Source: an uncultured Lachnospiraceae bacterium (GTDB lineage: Bacteria > Bacillota > Clostridia > Lachnospirales > Lachnospiraceae). From it: 50,172 bases of DNA. The notes beneath the pieces are model-generated. The model saw only the letters and a list, made by a program, of their open reading frames with translations, was not told the origin of the DNA and made no database searches. How positions within the stretch are numbered: position 1 is the stretch's first letter; every line of letters starts with the position of its first letter. A program made the translations under genes and the position numbers. Below are positions 42,601 through 50,172 of the stretch, one piece after another. The DNA is taken from positions 1 to 50,172 of the forward strand of contig CAJUPI010000016.1 in assembly GCA_910588125.1 (NCBI GenBank). Direction: 5' to 3'.

Positions 42601-43635
42601 TTATTTCAGCTCCGGAAGCTCTCTCCGGATATATGCGGCCCTGGCCTCATCCAACTCCTCTTTTTCCAAAGGCCGTTCCGAAATCTTTTGTAAATTTGCC
42701 GGCTGAATCCCTAACATGACGCGATAAATGGCGCAGTTCCCTTCCGTCTCCAAAACGCCGTCCACAATGCCAGACATAATCCGCGACAAAAATATCATTG
42801 CATCTTTGGCACTCATTCTCCGGGCATACTTTAACACGCCGTAAGATTTGTAGACTTCATCGGCATATTCCAGACGGCGTTTCTCCAGCGTGATCTTTCT
42901 CACCTGCCGTTCCTGGGCGAGCAGCTGCAAAGCCACCCGGTTCACCAAATCTAAAATTTCCTTTTCCGTCAGCCCCAAGGTCTTCTGATTTGCCACTTCA
43001 TACAAGGCCCCGTAATTTTCGCTGCCCTCTCCATATACTCCGCGGACTACGGCTCCAAAACGGCCCATCTCCGTTACCAGGCCATTGAACTTCTTTCCCA
43101 GGGACAGAGTCGGCAAATGCAGTACGACAGAAGCCCGCAAACCAGTCCCCACATTTGTGGGAAATGAAGTCAGATATCCATATTTTTTATCATAGGCATA
43201 AGGAAAGCGGGCATTGATATAGTCATCCATCTGATCGCATCTTTCCCACAGCTCTCCCAAATGAAGTCCCGGAGAGATCATTTGCAGACGGATATGATCG
43301 GTACCATTTAAAACGATCCCAGTATCTTCCTGCTCAGAAAGAATCAATCCGGTGGGCGTTTTCTTGGAAGCGATTGTAGAATTAAATACCCGTCGTTCGC
43401 CAAGGGCCTTGCGATCCAGATCACTTAGATCTCCCAGATACCAGTAATCGTAATGTTTTCCATCCAGAGAACCCAGATTTTGCAGGCCCAATTCCAACCG
43501 GCGAAGCATCTCTAAGCTTTCCTTCTGAGGCAACCGGGAAGGAAACGCATATTGATTCCAATTCCGTACTAACCGTACCCGGCTGCTGATGATACCGGGA
43601 CGCTTCGGATCTACACATTCAAACCATTTTAACAT
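42601..43635 (-). CDS. mcsB: protein-arginine kinase McsB
   Basis: McsB (344 aa) phosphorylates arginines on damaged proteins, tagging them for ClpC. The phosphagen-kinase fold is visible from ISSRVRLVRN near residue 20, through GTDHIRLQ and SFPTNVGTGLRASVVLHLP in the catalytic half, to a RIMSGIVDGVLE tail. The start at 43635 fits both GAGGGA and the family (MLKWFE). It overlaps the mcsA end by 7 bp. Confidence 0.94.
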   Translation of the reverse strand: MLKWFECVDPKRPGIISSRVRLVRNWNQYAFPSRLPQKESLEMLRRLELGLQNLGSLDGKHYDYWYLGDLSDLDRKALGERRVFNSTIASKKTPTGLILSEQEDTGIVLNGTDHIRLQMISPGLHLGELWERCDQMDDYINARFPYAYDKKYGYLTSFPTNVGTGLRASVVLHLPTLSLGKKFNGLVTEMGRFGAVVRGVYGEGSENYGALYEVANQKTLGLTEKEILDLVNRVALQLLAQERQVRKITLEKRRLEYADEVYKSYGVLKYARRMSAKDAMIFLSRIMSGIVDGVLETEGNCAIYRVMLGIQPANLQKISERPLEKEELDEARAAYIRRELPELK

Positions 43636-44210
43636 TTGCCGATTCCCTCTTTCAATTCTCTGATTTTGTCTCTGCACTGGGCCGCCACTTCATATTCTTC
43701 TCTGGCAATTGCCTCCTGAAGCCTGGCATTCAAAATCCGGATCTGCTCTTCGACATCCATTTCACCTTCCGCTGCCTTTTCCCCTTGCCCAGATAAGGAT
43801 TCTACGGAATATTGCCCGCCATCCTCCTGATAATGGTAACGGGGTCGCTTTCCTTTGTGGGTATCGCTGCCCTGAAGCTGTTTGATATTCTCACCGATCA
43901 GCAAATCAAAAATGCCATAACACTCCGGGCAGCCAAAACGGCTGTTTTTGATAAATTCTTCATAGCTGGTCCGACAGGCCGGGCAGATCACCTGATGGGC
44001 TTTTTTCTGTTCCTCCTGCTCCTCCCCGATCCCCAAAAGGCCGGACAATAATTTACCCAGCGGGAACTCACTGTCAAAAATAGCAGCATAGGGACCGAAA
44101 TCCATCTCCTTGGCACATTGCGCACAGAAATGATGCTCGGTCTTTACGCCATTGATTACTTCTGTGTACTGAATATTGGCCTCTCTGATCTTGCAACGCT
44201 CACATAACAT
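43629..44210 (-). CDS. mcsA: McsA, UVR-domain activator of McsB
   Basis: McsA (193 aa) is the zinc-binding activator of McsB. Four CxxC pairs are visible (CERC, CAQC, CPAC, CPEC), and a C-terminal UVR motif (LNARLQEAIAREEYEVAAQC) ends the protein. GGAGGAAAATT precedes the ATG. It follows the GntR-type regulator by 23 bp. Confidence 0.94.
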   Translation of the reverse strand: MLCERCKIREANIQYTEVINGVKTEHHFCAQCAKEMDFGPYAAIFDSEFPLGKLLSGLLGIGEEQEEQKKAHQVICPACRTSYEEFIKNSRFGCPECYGIFDLLIGENIKQLQGSDTHKGKRPRYHYQEDGGQYSVESLSGQGEKAAEGEMDVEEQIRILNARLQEAIAREEYEVAAQCRDKIRELKEGIGKC

Positions 44211-44233
44211 AATTTTCCTCCATCGCTTTGTTC

Positions 44234-44608
44234 CTATTTTCCGGCATAATTATCATAAATCTCATCCACCAGCTCATGTACCTCCCGGCGGCTGACACGA
44301 CGGCAGATAGAGCGGGCCAAAAGCACAGCCAGCTCCTGACGTAGCTCCTCCACTGCACGGATTTTGTCTACATCCAGGGCGATCACAGCTCCCTTCCGGC
44401 GATCCAGTTTGATAAATCCCTCCTGCTTTAATACAGCATATGCTTTATTTACGGTATGCATGTTAATCCCAATATTCTCCGCGAGCTGACGTACGGATGG
44501 CAGAGAGTCCCCTTCCCGAATCTGTTCAGCAGCAATTCCGATAATAATCTGATTCCGCAGTTGGATGTAAAGTGCCTCGTCACTCTCAAAATCAATTGTC
44601 AGAATCAT
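44234..44608 (-). CDS. GntR/YtrA-family regulator at the head of the clpC operon
   Basis: A 124-aa regulator with a GntR-type winged helix (IREGDSLPSVRQLAENIGIN, then HTVNKAYAVLKQEGFI) and a short helical C-terminal part without a ligand domain, typical of the YtrA subgroup. In Bacillus this position belongs to ctsR. A 19-bp inverted repeat, GTTATA-N7-TATAAC, lies just before the gene at the presumed transcription start, suggesting auto-repression. GGTGAGG precedes the ATG at 44608. Confidence 0.9.
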   Translation of the reverse strand: MILTIDFESDEALYIQLRNQIIIGIAAEQIREGDSLPSVRQLAENIGINMHTVNKAYAVLKQEGFIKLDRRKGAVIALDVDKIRAVEELRQELAVLLARSICRRVSRREVHELVDEIYDNYAGK

Positions 44609-44630
44609 ATCCTCACCATCTTTCGTTTTT

Positions 44631-44649
44631 GTTATACAGATAATATAAC
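44631..44649. promoter_or_regulatory. candidate operator, GTTATA-N7-TATAAC
   Basis: A perfect 6-bp inverted repeat with 7-bp centre, directly downstream of the -10 box at 44651-44656, so a bound dimer would block initiation. The sequence pattern suits YtrA-type GntR repressors. Confidence 0.6.
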
Positions 44650-44650
44650 A

Positions 44651-44679
44651 ATTATAAATCAAGAAAGCGGCGAAGTCAA
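44651..44679 (-). promoter_or_regulatory. promoter of the GntR-mcsA-mcsB-clpC operon
   Basis: TTGACT (44674-44679), 17-bp spacer, TATAAT (44651-44656) on the minus strand. The -35 box lies in the loop of the preceding terminator hairpin. Confidence 0.75.
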
Positions 44680-44691
44680 TACGCCGCTTTC
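44663..44691 (-). terminator. terminator of the cohesin-domain gene
   Basis: GAAAGCGGCG pairs with CGCCGCTTTC perfectly over 10 bp around a 9-base loop, 17 bp after the stop codon of the upstream gene; TTGATTTAT follows. Confidence 0.75.
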
Positions 44692-44707
44692 AAATGCCTG
44701 CTTTTTC

Positions 44708-46318
44708 CTATTCGTCTAAATCAAAAAACTCGAAATCATCCGTTTCTTCTCCAGACTTGCTTTCCGTTTCCTCCAAAGCAGCCGCCTCCCTGGCCATGCT
44801 GCTGCCAAAGGCCTTTTCCATATTCACCACAGGAGCCGCCGGACGCTTCCGAACGGGCATGGCGGCTGCCGGTTCCTCTGCCTGTTGCCTTCTTCGCTCC
44901 GGCTTTAGGGCTTCTCCTGTCGCTTCCGGACGCAATTCCGATTCGGCGGGTTCTGGCTGATAGGCTTCGGGAGGAAGCTCATCTTCGTAATAATCGTCCT
45001 CATAATCCTCTTCTTCGAAATCCTCTTCCTCACCTATCATATACCGTTCTTCCTTGCTCAAGCGACGGTTCCCTGTCCCCTGCCGGGACGGCGTCCGGGA
45101 ATCTGTCTCATTCTCACGGCGGGACGCCAAACGTCCATAGCTGTCCCGACTGCGTCTGGCCGCGATCAGAAGGATAAACAAAATCAAAACCAACACCAGC
45201 AGCGCCCCACCGCCGCCAATGGCAATCCATTTCAGCTGGTTGTAATCGTCTACCAGCTCATTATATTTCTCTCCTGCCTCTAATAATTCCGGATTTATCT
45301 TCTCCCCATCATCAAAATACCGCTGCAGCGTCTTATCCTGGCGGTCAAAACGATAGAAATCCGCCTCTCCGCTTTCATTGATTCCGTAGAATACACAGTA
45401 TGGCGGATCCTCCTCACCTTCCGGAACCCATCCGATTACTTTAGCGGAGCCAATTGTAATTTCGCTTTCTTTTAGCCCCTCCGGAACCGTCACGTCGCCT
45501 GACAATGCGATAATCTGTACCTTTTTCGCCAGGGAACTCAGCTCTGCCAGTACCTCCGGAGCCTGCTCCGGTACCGTTGTCTCCCCGCCGTTCTCTCCGC
45601 CTTCTGTCTTGGTAACCAGAATCGTATAAGTTTTTACGGTGGTGCCGTCCTCCGCCGTCACCCGGCAGATGACTGTGTTCTCCCCCTCCTGCAATCCGGA
45701 ATCTCCTTCTAACGCCACGGTTGCCCTTTCATTATTGGGAATGGCGCTGACCGCCAGGCTTGCCGTATCCAGACTTACCAAAGCCGTATAATTTTCCACG
45801 CCGGGAGTAAAGGCCGGTTCCAGTGTTCCGGGAGAAATCTGCAAGGATTGCAGCGTAGCATCCTCGGAAGAGGTTTCCAACCCCTGAATCGTGATGGCAG
45901 AAGACCCCGTCCTGACGTCTGCTAACGTCTGGCCATTATTGTCATAGCCTTCCCAATCACCCACGGTAATATTCGCCGTTCCGGCCCGCAATGCCCGAAA
46001 ACGGAGTTCCGTCACTACTTCTGTTGTCCCGGATCCTCCCCGAACCTGAAGGATTCCATTGCCTCCGCTCACAGTGCCGGTGGCATCGAGATATTCCAAC
46101 ATAGTAGCGTCATAATTCAGGGTGACTTTAGTATCGCCCAAAAGCTGGCCGTCAGTGGAGCTGAATTTCATCGTTACCCGAACTTCCTGGCCGGCTTGCG
46201 CAGAGGGATCGGAAAACGCAATCCGCGCGTTTGCCGCAAAGCTTTGAAATGCCATTCCTGCAGTCAGAAGCAAAACTGCCAGCAGCCTGCTCATCCATTG
46301 TCTTAATTGTTTTTCCAT
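44708..46318 (-). CDS. cohesin-domain membrane protein
   Basis: A 536-aa exported protein: signal peptide (residues ~1-28, MAFQSFAA cleavage region), a cohesin-type domain (~30-146: RIAFSDPSAQAGQEVRVTM, LLGDTKVTLNYD, then LRFRALRAGTANITVGD), a cadherin-like beta-sandwich (~155-235: LQSLQISPGTLEPAFTPGVE and KTYTILVTK), a short linker, one membrane helix (~365-390) and a ~150-residue cytosolic tail rich in Glu/Asp/Arg. Cohesins normally bind dockerins; the membrane anchor and long acidic tail suggest a role outside classical cellulosomes. AGGAG precedes the ATG. It lies 63 bp after the glucosaminidase gene. Confidence 0.82.
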   Translation of the reverse strand: MEKQLRQWMSRLLAVLLLTAGMAFQSFAANARIAFSDPSAQAGQEVRVTMKFSSTDGQLLGDTKVTLNYDATMLEYLDATGTVSGGNGILQVRGGSGTTEVVTELRFRALRAGTANITVGDWEGYDNNGQTLADVRTGSSAITIQGLETSSEDATLQSLQISPGTLEPAFTPGVENYTALVSLDTASLAVSAIPNNERATVALEGDSGLQEGENTVICRVTAEDGTTVKTYTILVTKTEGGENGGETTVPEQAPEVLAELSSLAKKVQIIALSGDVTVPEGLKESEITIGSAKVIGWVPEGEEDPPYCVFYGINESGEADFYRFDRQDKTLQRYFDDGEKINPELLEAGEKYNELVDDYNQLKWIAIGGGGALLVLVLILFILLIAARRSRDSYGRLASRRENETDSRTPSRQGTGNRRLSKEERYMIGEEEDFEEEDYEDDYYEDELPPEAYQPEPAESELRPEATGEALKPERRRQQAEEPAAAMPVRKRPAAPVVNMEKAFGSSMAREAAALEETESKSGEETDDFEFFDLDE

Positions 46319-46381
46319 AATTTCTCCTGATTCCTTCTTCTATTCTTTATCTCCCGATATCTATCCGAAAATAATTTCTAT

Positions 46382-48646
46382 TCAAGGGCTGATAACAATG
46401 ACATTACTGCCCCCTGGTGTCGGCGCACTGCCCGGCTGTCCCCCTTTCGGACTGTCACTTACGCCTGGCCCATTCGCTGGCTGCGGCTGCCCGCTTCCCG
46501 CCGGGTTATTATTGCCATTGTAAGAAGCACCACCATTTTGGCGAACCACATGAATCACGTAATCGCGTTCGCTGCCATTCTGGGCTTTTACCCGCACCCG
46601 AATCTCATTCGTTCCGTCAGAAAGCTGAAAATTACCAGCACCGCTGACAGATGCCGTATTGTCAATGGCATTGGCATAGATAGATATTGTACTTACCGAA
46701 CCGTCCACAATAAGATTGTAGGAATAGGTATCCCGGTGAAAGGTCGGGGTCAGGGAAAAGCCATTGGCCCCTAATGAGCTCAATTTATTGTTCGGACTTC
46801 CATCTCCGGTCGGCTTTGCACAGGGAATATCCGGCATGCCGGTATACACGGGAATTTTGAAACGCAGCGGCATAGATTTCAAGGTGTCGGAATAGCTTTC
46901 GGCAAAAATAGAGCCTTCCGATGCCGCACCATCTACATTAGTCATATATTGATGTTTGTACAGGTTATTACCCTGAACATTATATTTTTTTAAATAAAAC
47001 GTATCCTGGCCGGCGCGGACATAATTATCTCCGTAAAACTGGGCGCCGCCGATAATGGATTTCTCCGGTGTGTTCCAGGGACGTCCATAATTGCCGGTCT
47101 GGGAAGCGTACCAGAGCCCCCGTTCTACCGGCCCCATACCATTTGCCGCATAAGCCCCTACATTGAAATAATTATAATAACCCGGATAAGCCGAATTTGT
47201 TCCGCTGATAGAATTCCCTCTTCCGTCCGAGCCCTGTTCCTGGAGAATCATTGCCGTCAATACATAGGGATTCACTCCGGAGGCAGACGCCGCCTGCATA
47301 ATGATATCCACATAGGGAATGTTAGTATTTCCACCGCCTGAACCTCCCAAAGAGCCTGTCTGGGAACCGCCACCAGGAAATTGCTGGGTACTTCCTCCTT
47401 GAGAAGGATTTCCGGGAGAGGGTTGCGTACCGCTCTGCGTGCCTCCTGGCGAAACCACGGGAGAAGACGTCCCTCCCTGAGATGGATTGCCGGGAGACGG
47501 AGATGTCCCTCCCTGGGACGAGCTGCCGGGAGATGAGGATGTCCCTCCCTGGGACGAGCTGCCGGGAGATAAGGATGTTCCCCCCTGGGAAGGATTCCCT
47601 CCTTGGGCATCCTGGCCTGGCTTCACCCCTACCCGAACAGTAGTGGCCACTCTCGATACCTTGTGCCGGCTGAGTGAAACCTGGGGACCTCTCAGATGTA
47701 CTTCCGAGTCCTGGGAACCGCCCCTGTTTTCTCCGGAACTTCCCCCGCCCCCTCCGGAAACACCAGGGCCTTTGCTTCCTCCGGAGGTTCCCGGAGATGT
47801 CACCACACCGGAATGATTCCCCTGAGAAGCAGTTCCTCCAGGTCCCGTAGCAGACGAACCGTTGTTGTTCCAATTTTCCCAACCACCGCCTGTGGTACTG
47901 CCATCCAGGAATGTTCCCCGGACCAGCGACTGCAAGCCTTCCCTCGTCTGAGTGGAAGCATCGTAGCCATGGCTCATAAACTGAAAAATATATACGTCAT
48001 CCAAAAAATTTCTTGGGTCCATATAATAGCGGATAATATCCTCAGAAGCAGCCACCCAAGTACTTCCGTCAAAGCCGGTCCAGGTGCCATTATCCCAGTT
48101 ATAAGCCCCGTCCGCCACAGACTTATGGGATGAAATGCTGTTTTTATGTATCAGGCTGCGGGGAATGATATTCTCATTTTGAATCACCGTATTCCAGTCC
48201 AACCCTGTCTGTTGAGCCTCAAATACCCAGTTGGGATACTGTGCATGAAGCTGCCGCAACCCTGTCTTATAGCTTTCCGGAAAGCCCTGAGAAGTAAGAT
48301 ACGCCTCAAAATTGGAATCCTGATTATAAGTTACCGGAAAGCGTATATAAGTCCCCAAAGCGTAACCAGTACCGCCAGAAAAACGGATCTGATACCAACG
48401 CTTGCCGTCAGAACCAATCACTTCATTGATCACCGTAATCGAGGTTCCCTTCCCTAAGCTTGCCACCCGGGAATAAGAAGTGCCAGGACCGCTTCTTACA
48501 TTGAGGGATGAAGCATTTGTCATTGCCGGGCGTTCCGTATAGGCATAGGCCTGTCTAAAGGGAGCCGGAATCACAAAAGGCGCCTGAAGGCTGAGCAGAC
48601 CCGCCATCAGAACCGCCATCCCTTTCTTCCATTTTTTCTGTCTCAT
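46382..48646 (-). CDS. SH3 / glucosaminidase-type cell wall hydrolase with Gly/Ser/Pro insert
   Basis: A 754-aa exported protein: signal peptide (~1-35), an SH3-type domain (~40-105: SLNVRSGPGTSYSRVASLGK), a LytB/glucosaminidase-like domain split in two (~115-250: RQLHAQYPNWVFEAQQTGLD, YIFQFMSHGYDAS; ~440-610: NPYVLTAMILQEQG with the likely catalytic Glu), an inserted Gly/Ser/Pro-rich region (~250-435) with 12-residue repeats, then a cadherin-like beta-sandwich (~630-700: SLTPTFHRDTYSYNLIVD) and a Gly/Pro-rich tail. It probably trims peptidoglycan at the surface. It has a promoter at 48719-48748. Confidence 0.85.
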   Translation of the reverse strand: MRQKKWKKGMAVLMAGLLSLQAPFVIPAPFRQAYAYTERPAMTNASSLNVRSGPGTSYSRVASLGKGTSITVINEVIGSDGKRWYQIRFSGGTGYALGTYIRFPVTYNQDSNFEAYLTSQGFPESYKTGLRQLHAQYPNWVFEAQQTGLDWNTVIQNENIIPRSLIHKNSISSHKSVADGAYNWDNGTWTGFDGSTWVAASEDIIRYYMDPRNFLDDVYIFQFMSHGYDASTQTREGLQSLVRGTFLDGSTTGGGWENWNNNGSSATGPGGTASQGNHSGVVTSPGTSGGSKGPGVSGGGGGSSGENRGGSQDSEVHLRGPQVSLSRHKVSRVATTVRVGVKPGQDAQGGNPSQGGTSLSPGSSSQGGTSSSPGSSSQGGTSPSPGNPSQGGTSSPVVSPGGTQSGTQPSPGNPSQGGSTQQFPGGGSQTGSLGGSGGGNTNIPYVDIIMQAASASGVNPYVLTAMILQEQGSDGRGNSISGTNSAYPGYYNYFNVGAYAANGMGPVERGLWYASQTGNYGRPWNTPEKSIIGGAQFYGDNYVRAGQDTFYLKKYNVQGNNLYKHQYMTNVDGAASEGSIFAESYSDTLKSMPLRFKIPVYTGMPDIPCAKPTGDGSPNNKLSSLGANGFSLTPTFHRDTYSYNLIVDGSVSTISIYANAIDNTASVSGAGNFQLSDGTNEIRVRVKAQNGSERDYVIHVVRQNGGASYNGNNNPAGSGQPQPANGPGVSDSPKGGQPGSAPTPGGSNVIVISP
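47471..47578. repeat. 36-bp tandem repeats in the wall hydrolase gene
   Basis: Three 36-bp units begin at 47471, 47507 and 47543 with CCCTCCCTG and encode 12-residue units of the type SQGGTSxSPGSS. Units two and three differ at only one or two bases, so they are recent. The array lies in the linker between the two halves of the hydrolase domain. Confidence 0.8.
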
Positions 48647-48718
48647 CTATATTCTCCAGTATTTTCCCATGTTATCACTGCTTTACTTTCTCGCAGCCAT
48701 CTTTTTATAATCTCCACT

Positions 48719-48748
48719 ATTATAATGACAAAAGGTGGGATATGTCAA
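48719..48748 (-). promoter_or_regulatory. promoter of the wall hydrolase gene
   Basis: TTGACA (48743-48748, perfect), 18-bp spacer, TATAAT (48719-48724, perfect) on the minus strand, ~70 bases before the start codon. Confidence 0.85.
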
Positions 48749-48795
48749 CAAAATCAGAGAAAGTTCACAGTTTTGGCATAATTCGTAAGAAACTA

Positions 48796-49416
48796 TTAAT
48801 AGATGGCAGTTCCTATTACATGGAATATTCGATACCACTGGTATCCGATATAATAAAAAAGCTCCCGTGCAAGAAATGGTATTTTCGTCCTCAAACTACA
48901 ATATCTTGTCGTCGGAGTCGGGGAGCTGTAAGCTACGATTCTCATATCTTTCGCCAGCAGCATAGCCCGTTTCATATGCAGCGGATCGCTGATGATGATT
49001 GCTGTCTGAAAGTGTTCATCATCCATGATTTCTTTGGCATTCGCCAGATTTTCCTGAGTAATTGTAGATTTTTCTTCTATTAAGATATCCTGTTCGGGAA
49101 TCCCCTGACTCAATACATACTGCTTAGCAGCCCAGGCATCCGATTGAGGATTCTCTCCGGCCTGCCCTCCTGTAACGATTATCTTTTTTACATACCCTTG
49201 TTGATACAAATAAATTCCATGGTTTAATCGTTCCCGGTACACAGGAGATACACTGCCCCGGGAAGTTGCCGCACCTAGGACAATCGCTGTATCTGCATAG
49301 CATCTTTCGTCCTTTTTGCTGTATAAACAAATGCCTAAAATATTTCCTGCCATATATAAAAGCAGCAAAAAAATGATAGTTAATATAAGTCTATGTTTTC
49401 TGAATATTTTTAACAT
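48796..49416 (-). CDS. DUF218/YdcF-family membrane protein (SanA/ElyC-like)
   Basis: A 206-aa protein with one N-terminal membrane helix (LILTIIFLLLLYMAGNILG) and an extracellular DUF218 domain: DTAIVLGAATSRGSVSPVYR, VKKIIVTGGQAGENPQSDA, TQENLANA and AIIISDPLHMKRAM. Members influence cell-envelope integrity and vancomycin tolerance in enterobacteria; the reaction is unknown. The ATG at 49416 is preferred over a GTG three codons upstream. It follows the small membrane protein gene by 30 bp. Confidence 0.87.
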   Translation of the reverse strand: MLKIFRKHRLILTIIFLLLLYMAGNILGICLYSKKDERCYADTAIVLGAATSRGSVSPVYRERLNHGIYLYQQGYVKKIIVTGGQAGENPQSDAWAAKQYVLSQGIPEQDILIEEKSTITQENLANAKEIMDDEHFQTAIIISDPLHMKRAMLLAKDMRIVAYSSPTPTTRYCSLRTKIPFLARELFYYIGYQWYRIFHVIGTAIY

Positions 49417-49446
49417 ACTTCCCACCGCCTTTGGCAGCCATCTTTA

Positions 49447-49854
49447 TCAATGCCCTTCCAAATTGTTCGGAAAGGGAGCTGAAGTACTCTGATAAAAAGA
49501 ATAAAAATTTTCATCAATTTTATTGATATAGCAATCCCAACCGTCAAATGTATAATATTTTGACATCCGATCTCTCACTTCGCTCTCTTTCATTTCTGTC
49601 GAAAATGTAATAACAGACAGACATTCCACATGATTTCCAGTCCCCGATATGTTCCCGGTTTCCGAGTAAACATCGAGAATTTTTATATCAGAGACTTCGT
49701 TTTTTAAATTGGTTTGCATATCCGTCGTCTGCCTGTCTGTAGATCTGTGATTCATGCTCATGCCGAATATCTCAAATGCCACGACTGCAATTATCAATAT
49801 AACAGGTAAAAATAAAATAGTTAATCCAAGTCTTTTTATCCATTTTCTCGCCAT
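49447..49854 (-). CDS. small membrane-anchored protein of unknown function
   Basis: A 135-aa protein with one N-terminal membrane helix (LGLTILFLPVILIIAVVAFE) and a ~100-residue outer domain (LKNEVSDIKILDVYSETGNI, HVECLSVITFSTEM, MSKYYTFDGWDCYINKIDEN). I do not recognise the domain. GGAG lies just before the ATG at 49854; an upstream in-frame extension is less likely. It is probably co-transcribed with the DUF218 gene. Confidence 0.65.
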   Translation of the reverse strand: MARKWIKRLGLTILFLPVILIIAVVAFEIFGMSMNHRSTDRQTTDMQTNLKNEVSDIKILDVYSETGNISGTGNHVECLSVITFSTEMKESEVRDRMSKYYTFDGWDCYINKIDENFYSFYQSTSAPFPNNLEGH

Positions 49855-49891
49855 TGTCTCCAAACATCCTCCGCCATTAAATAAAAACAAC

Positions 49892-49927
49892 AAAAAGTGC
49901 GTAAACCCCGATGTTTACGCACTTTTT
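49892..49927 (-). terminator. strong terminator downstream of the tRNA fragment
   Basis: AAAAAGTGCGTAAAC pairs with GTTTACGCACTTTTT around a short loop, followed by GTTGTTTTTATT on the minus strand. It is placed like a tRNA terminator. Confidence 0.85.
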
Positions 49928-49953
49928 ATGCCCTTAATGCTTCTGTTTCAAAA

Positions 49954-49980
49954 CGCCTGGCCGGACTCGAACCGGCAAGC
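49954..49980 (-). pseudogene. 3' end of a tRNA, 5' part missing
   Basis: On the minus strand GCTTGCCGGTTCGAGTCCGG and the following CCAGGCG form a perfect T-arm (GCCGG TTCGAGT CCGGC) and the 3' side of an acceptor stem. No matching 5' acceptor (CGCCTG) or D- and anticodon arms lie in the remaining 190 bp. The sequence beyond 49980 is AT-rich and unrelated. It may be the att-site copy left by an element integrated to the right, or a broken tRNA gene. Confidence 0.6.
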
Positions 49981-50074
49981 TAAATATTACGAATGTTTAT
50001 GTTATCTATCATATTATTTTTGTGCTTACAAAGAAATTGGGCAGTGATCATGTATCAGAGTTTTTCCTTTACAA

Positions 50075-50103
50075 TATAGCACATTTTCTCCCACTTCGCA
50101 AGA
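50075..50103 (-). promoter_or_regulatory. promoter-like sequence at the right edge
   Basis: TTGCGA, 17-bp spacer, TATATT on the minus strand, directed towards the tRNA fragment. Only a 23-codon reading frame (50051 to 49980) follows, so its target is unclear. The last 190 bp of the window hold nothing else I can identify. Confidence 0.4.
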
Positions 50104-50172
50104 TTTTTTGTTAAGGTAGGTAGCGTCATTTTACTTTCGGATGTTAATGGTCAAAAAGCACCTCTTATGGTC

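Noticed and set aside
47471..47610. CRISPR-like array
   Set aside because: The 36-bp units are directly joined without spacers and keep the reading frame of the wall hydrolase, so they are coding tandem repeats. No CRISPR array was seen elsewhere.
49980..50051. 23-codon minus-strand frame ending at the tRNA fragment
   Set aside because: A promoter-like sequence and AAAGGA lie upstream, but the frame is tiny, AT-rich and the ribosome site is 13 bases away; it may be a gene remnant.

Overview
The window looks like a chromosomal segment of a spore-forming, low-to-moderate GC Firmicute, most likely Lachnospiraceae (Clostridia). The evidence is the gene content: SpoIIM in a nudix-spoIIM-xerD neighbourhood, an AckA/PduL acetate-propionate branch instead of Pta, DapL-type lysine synthesis, LuxS, TmcAL, McsA/McsB/ClpC and long minus-strand operons with strong AGGAGG-type ribosome sites. 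Nearly all genes are on the minus strand.

Layout. 0-2 kb: ackA and pduL. 2.2-12.3 kb: tmcAL (+), converging on a minus-strand chain (zf-HC2 membrane protein, polA, SseB-like, coaE, walJ, ACT protein, DUF711 protein, methyltransferase). The polA gene carries an in-frame C-terminal DUF523 domain. 12.3-15.3 kb: plus-strand dapL, tRNA-Leu, a lipoprotein and upp. 15.4-22.5 kb: a palindromic repeat, then a hexapeptide-repeat protein, topB, xerD, spoIIM, nudF, proC, a region-4-less sigma-like protein and luxS. 22.7-27.6 kb: tRNA-Ala and a tightly coupled five-gene operon (circularly permuted ATP-grasp, alpha-E, transglutaminase, two M14/AstE-like hydrolases, one of which has lost its catalytic residues). 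27.7-33.5 kb: a two-gene module matching the RADAR anti-phage system (RdrA-like ATPase and RdrB-like adenosine deaminase). 33.5-34.0 kb: a palindromic MITE-like repeat inside the RADAR leader. 34.0-40 kb: a LysR regulator, a nuclease-helicase, a His-less HPr (Crh-like), tRNA-Trp, radA and a small conserved gene. 40-44.7 kb: the protein-quality operon GntR-mcsA-mcsB-clpC, where a GntR/YtrA-type regulator occupies the place usually held by ctsR. 44.7-50 kb: cell-surface genes (cohesin-domain membrane protein, SH3/glucosaminidase with a Gly/Ser/Pro repeat insert, a DUF218 protein, a small membrane protein) and a truncated tRNA 3' end at the right edge.

The most unusual material lies between 22.9 and 34 kb: a probable peptide- or amide-forming operon with an enzyme/pseudoenzyme hydrolase pair, next to a RADAR module whose 5' leader contains a 309-bp palindrome flanked by an 11-bp direct repeat. 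A second full copy of the palindrome at 15.4 kb differs from the first at five arm positions, and in every case both arms changed together so that pairing is kept. All functional statements rest on motif recognition by eye; no database search was run.
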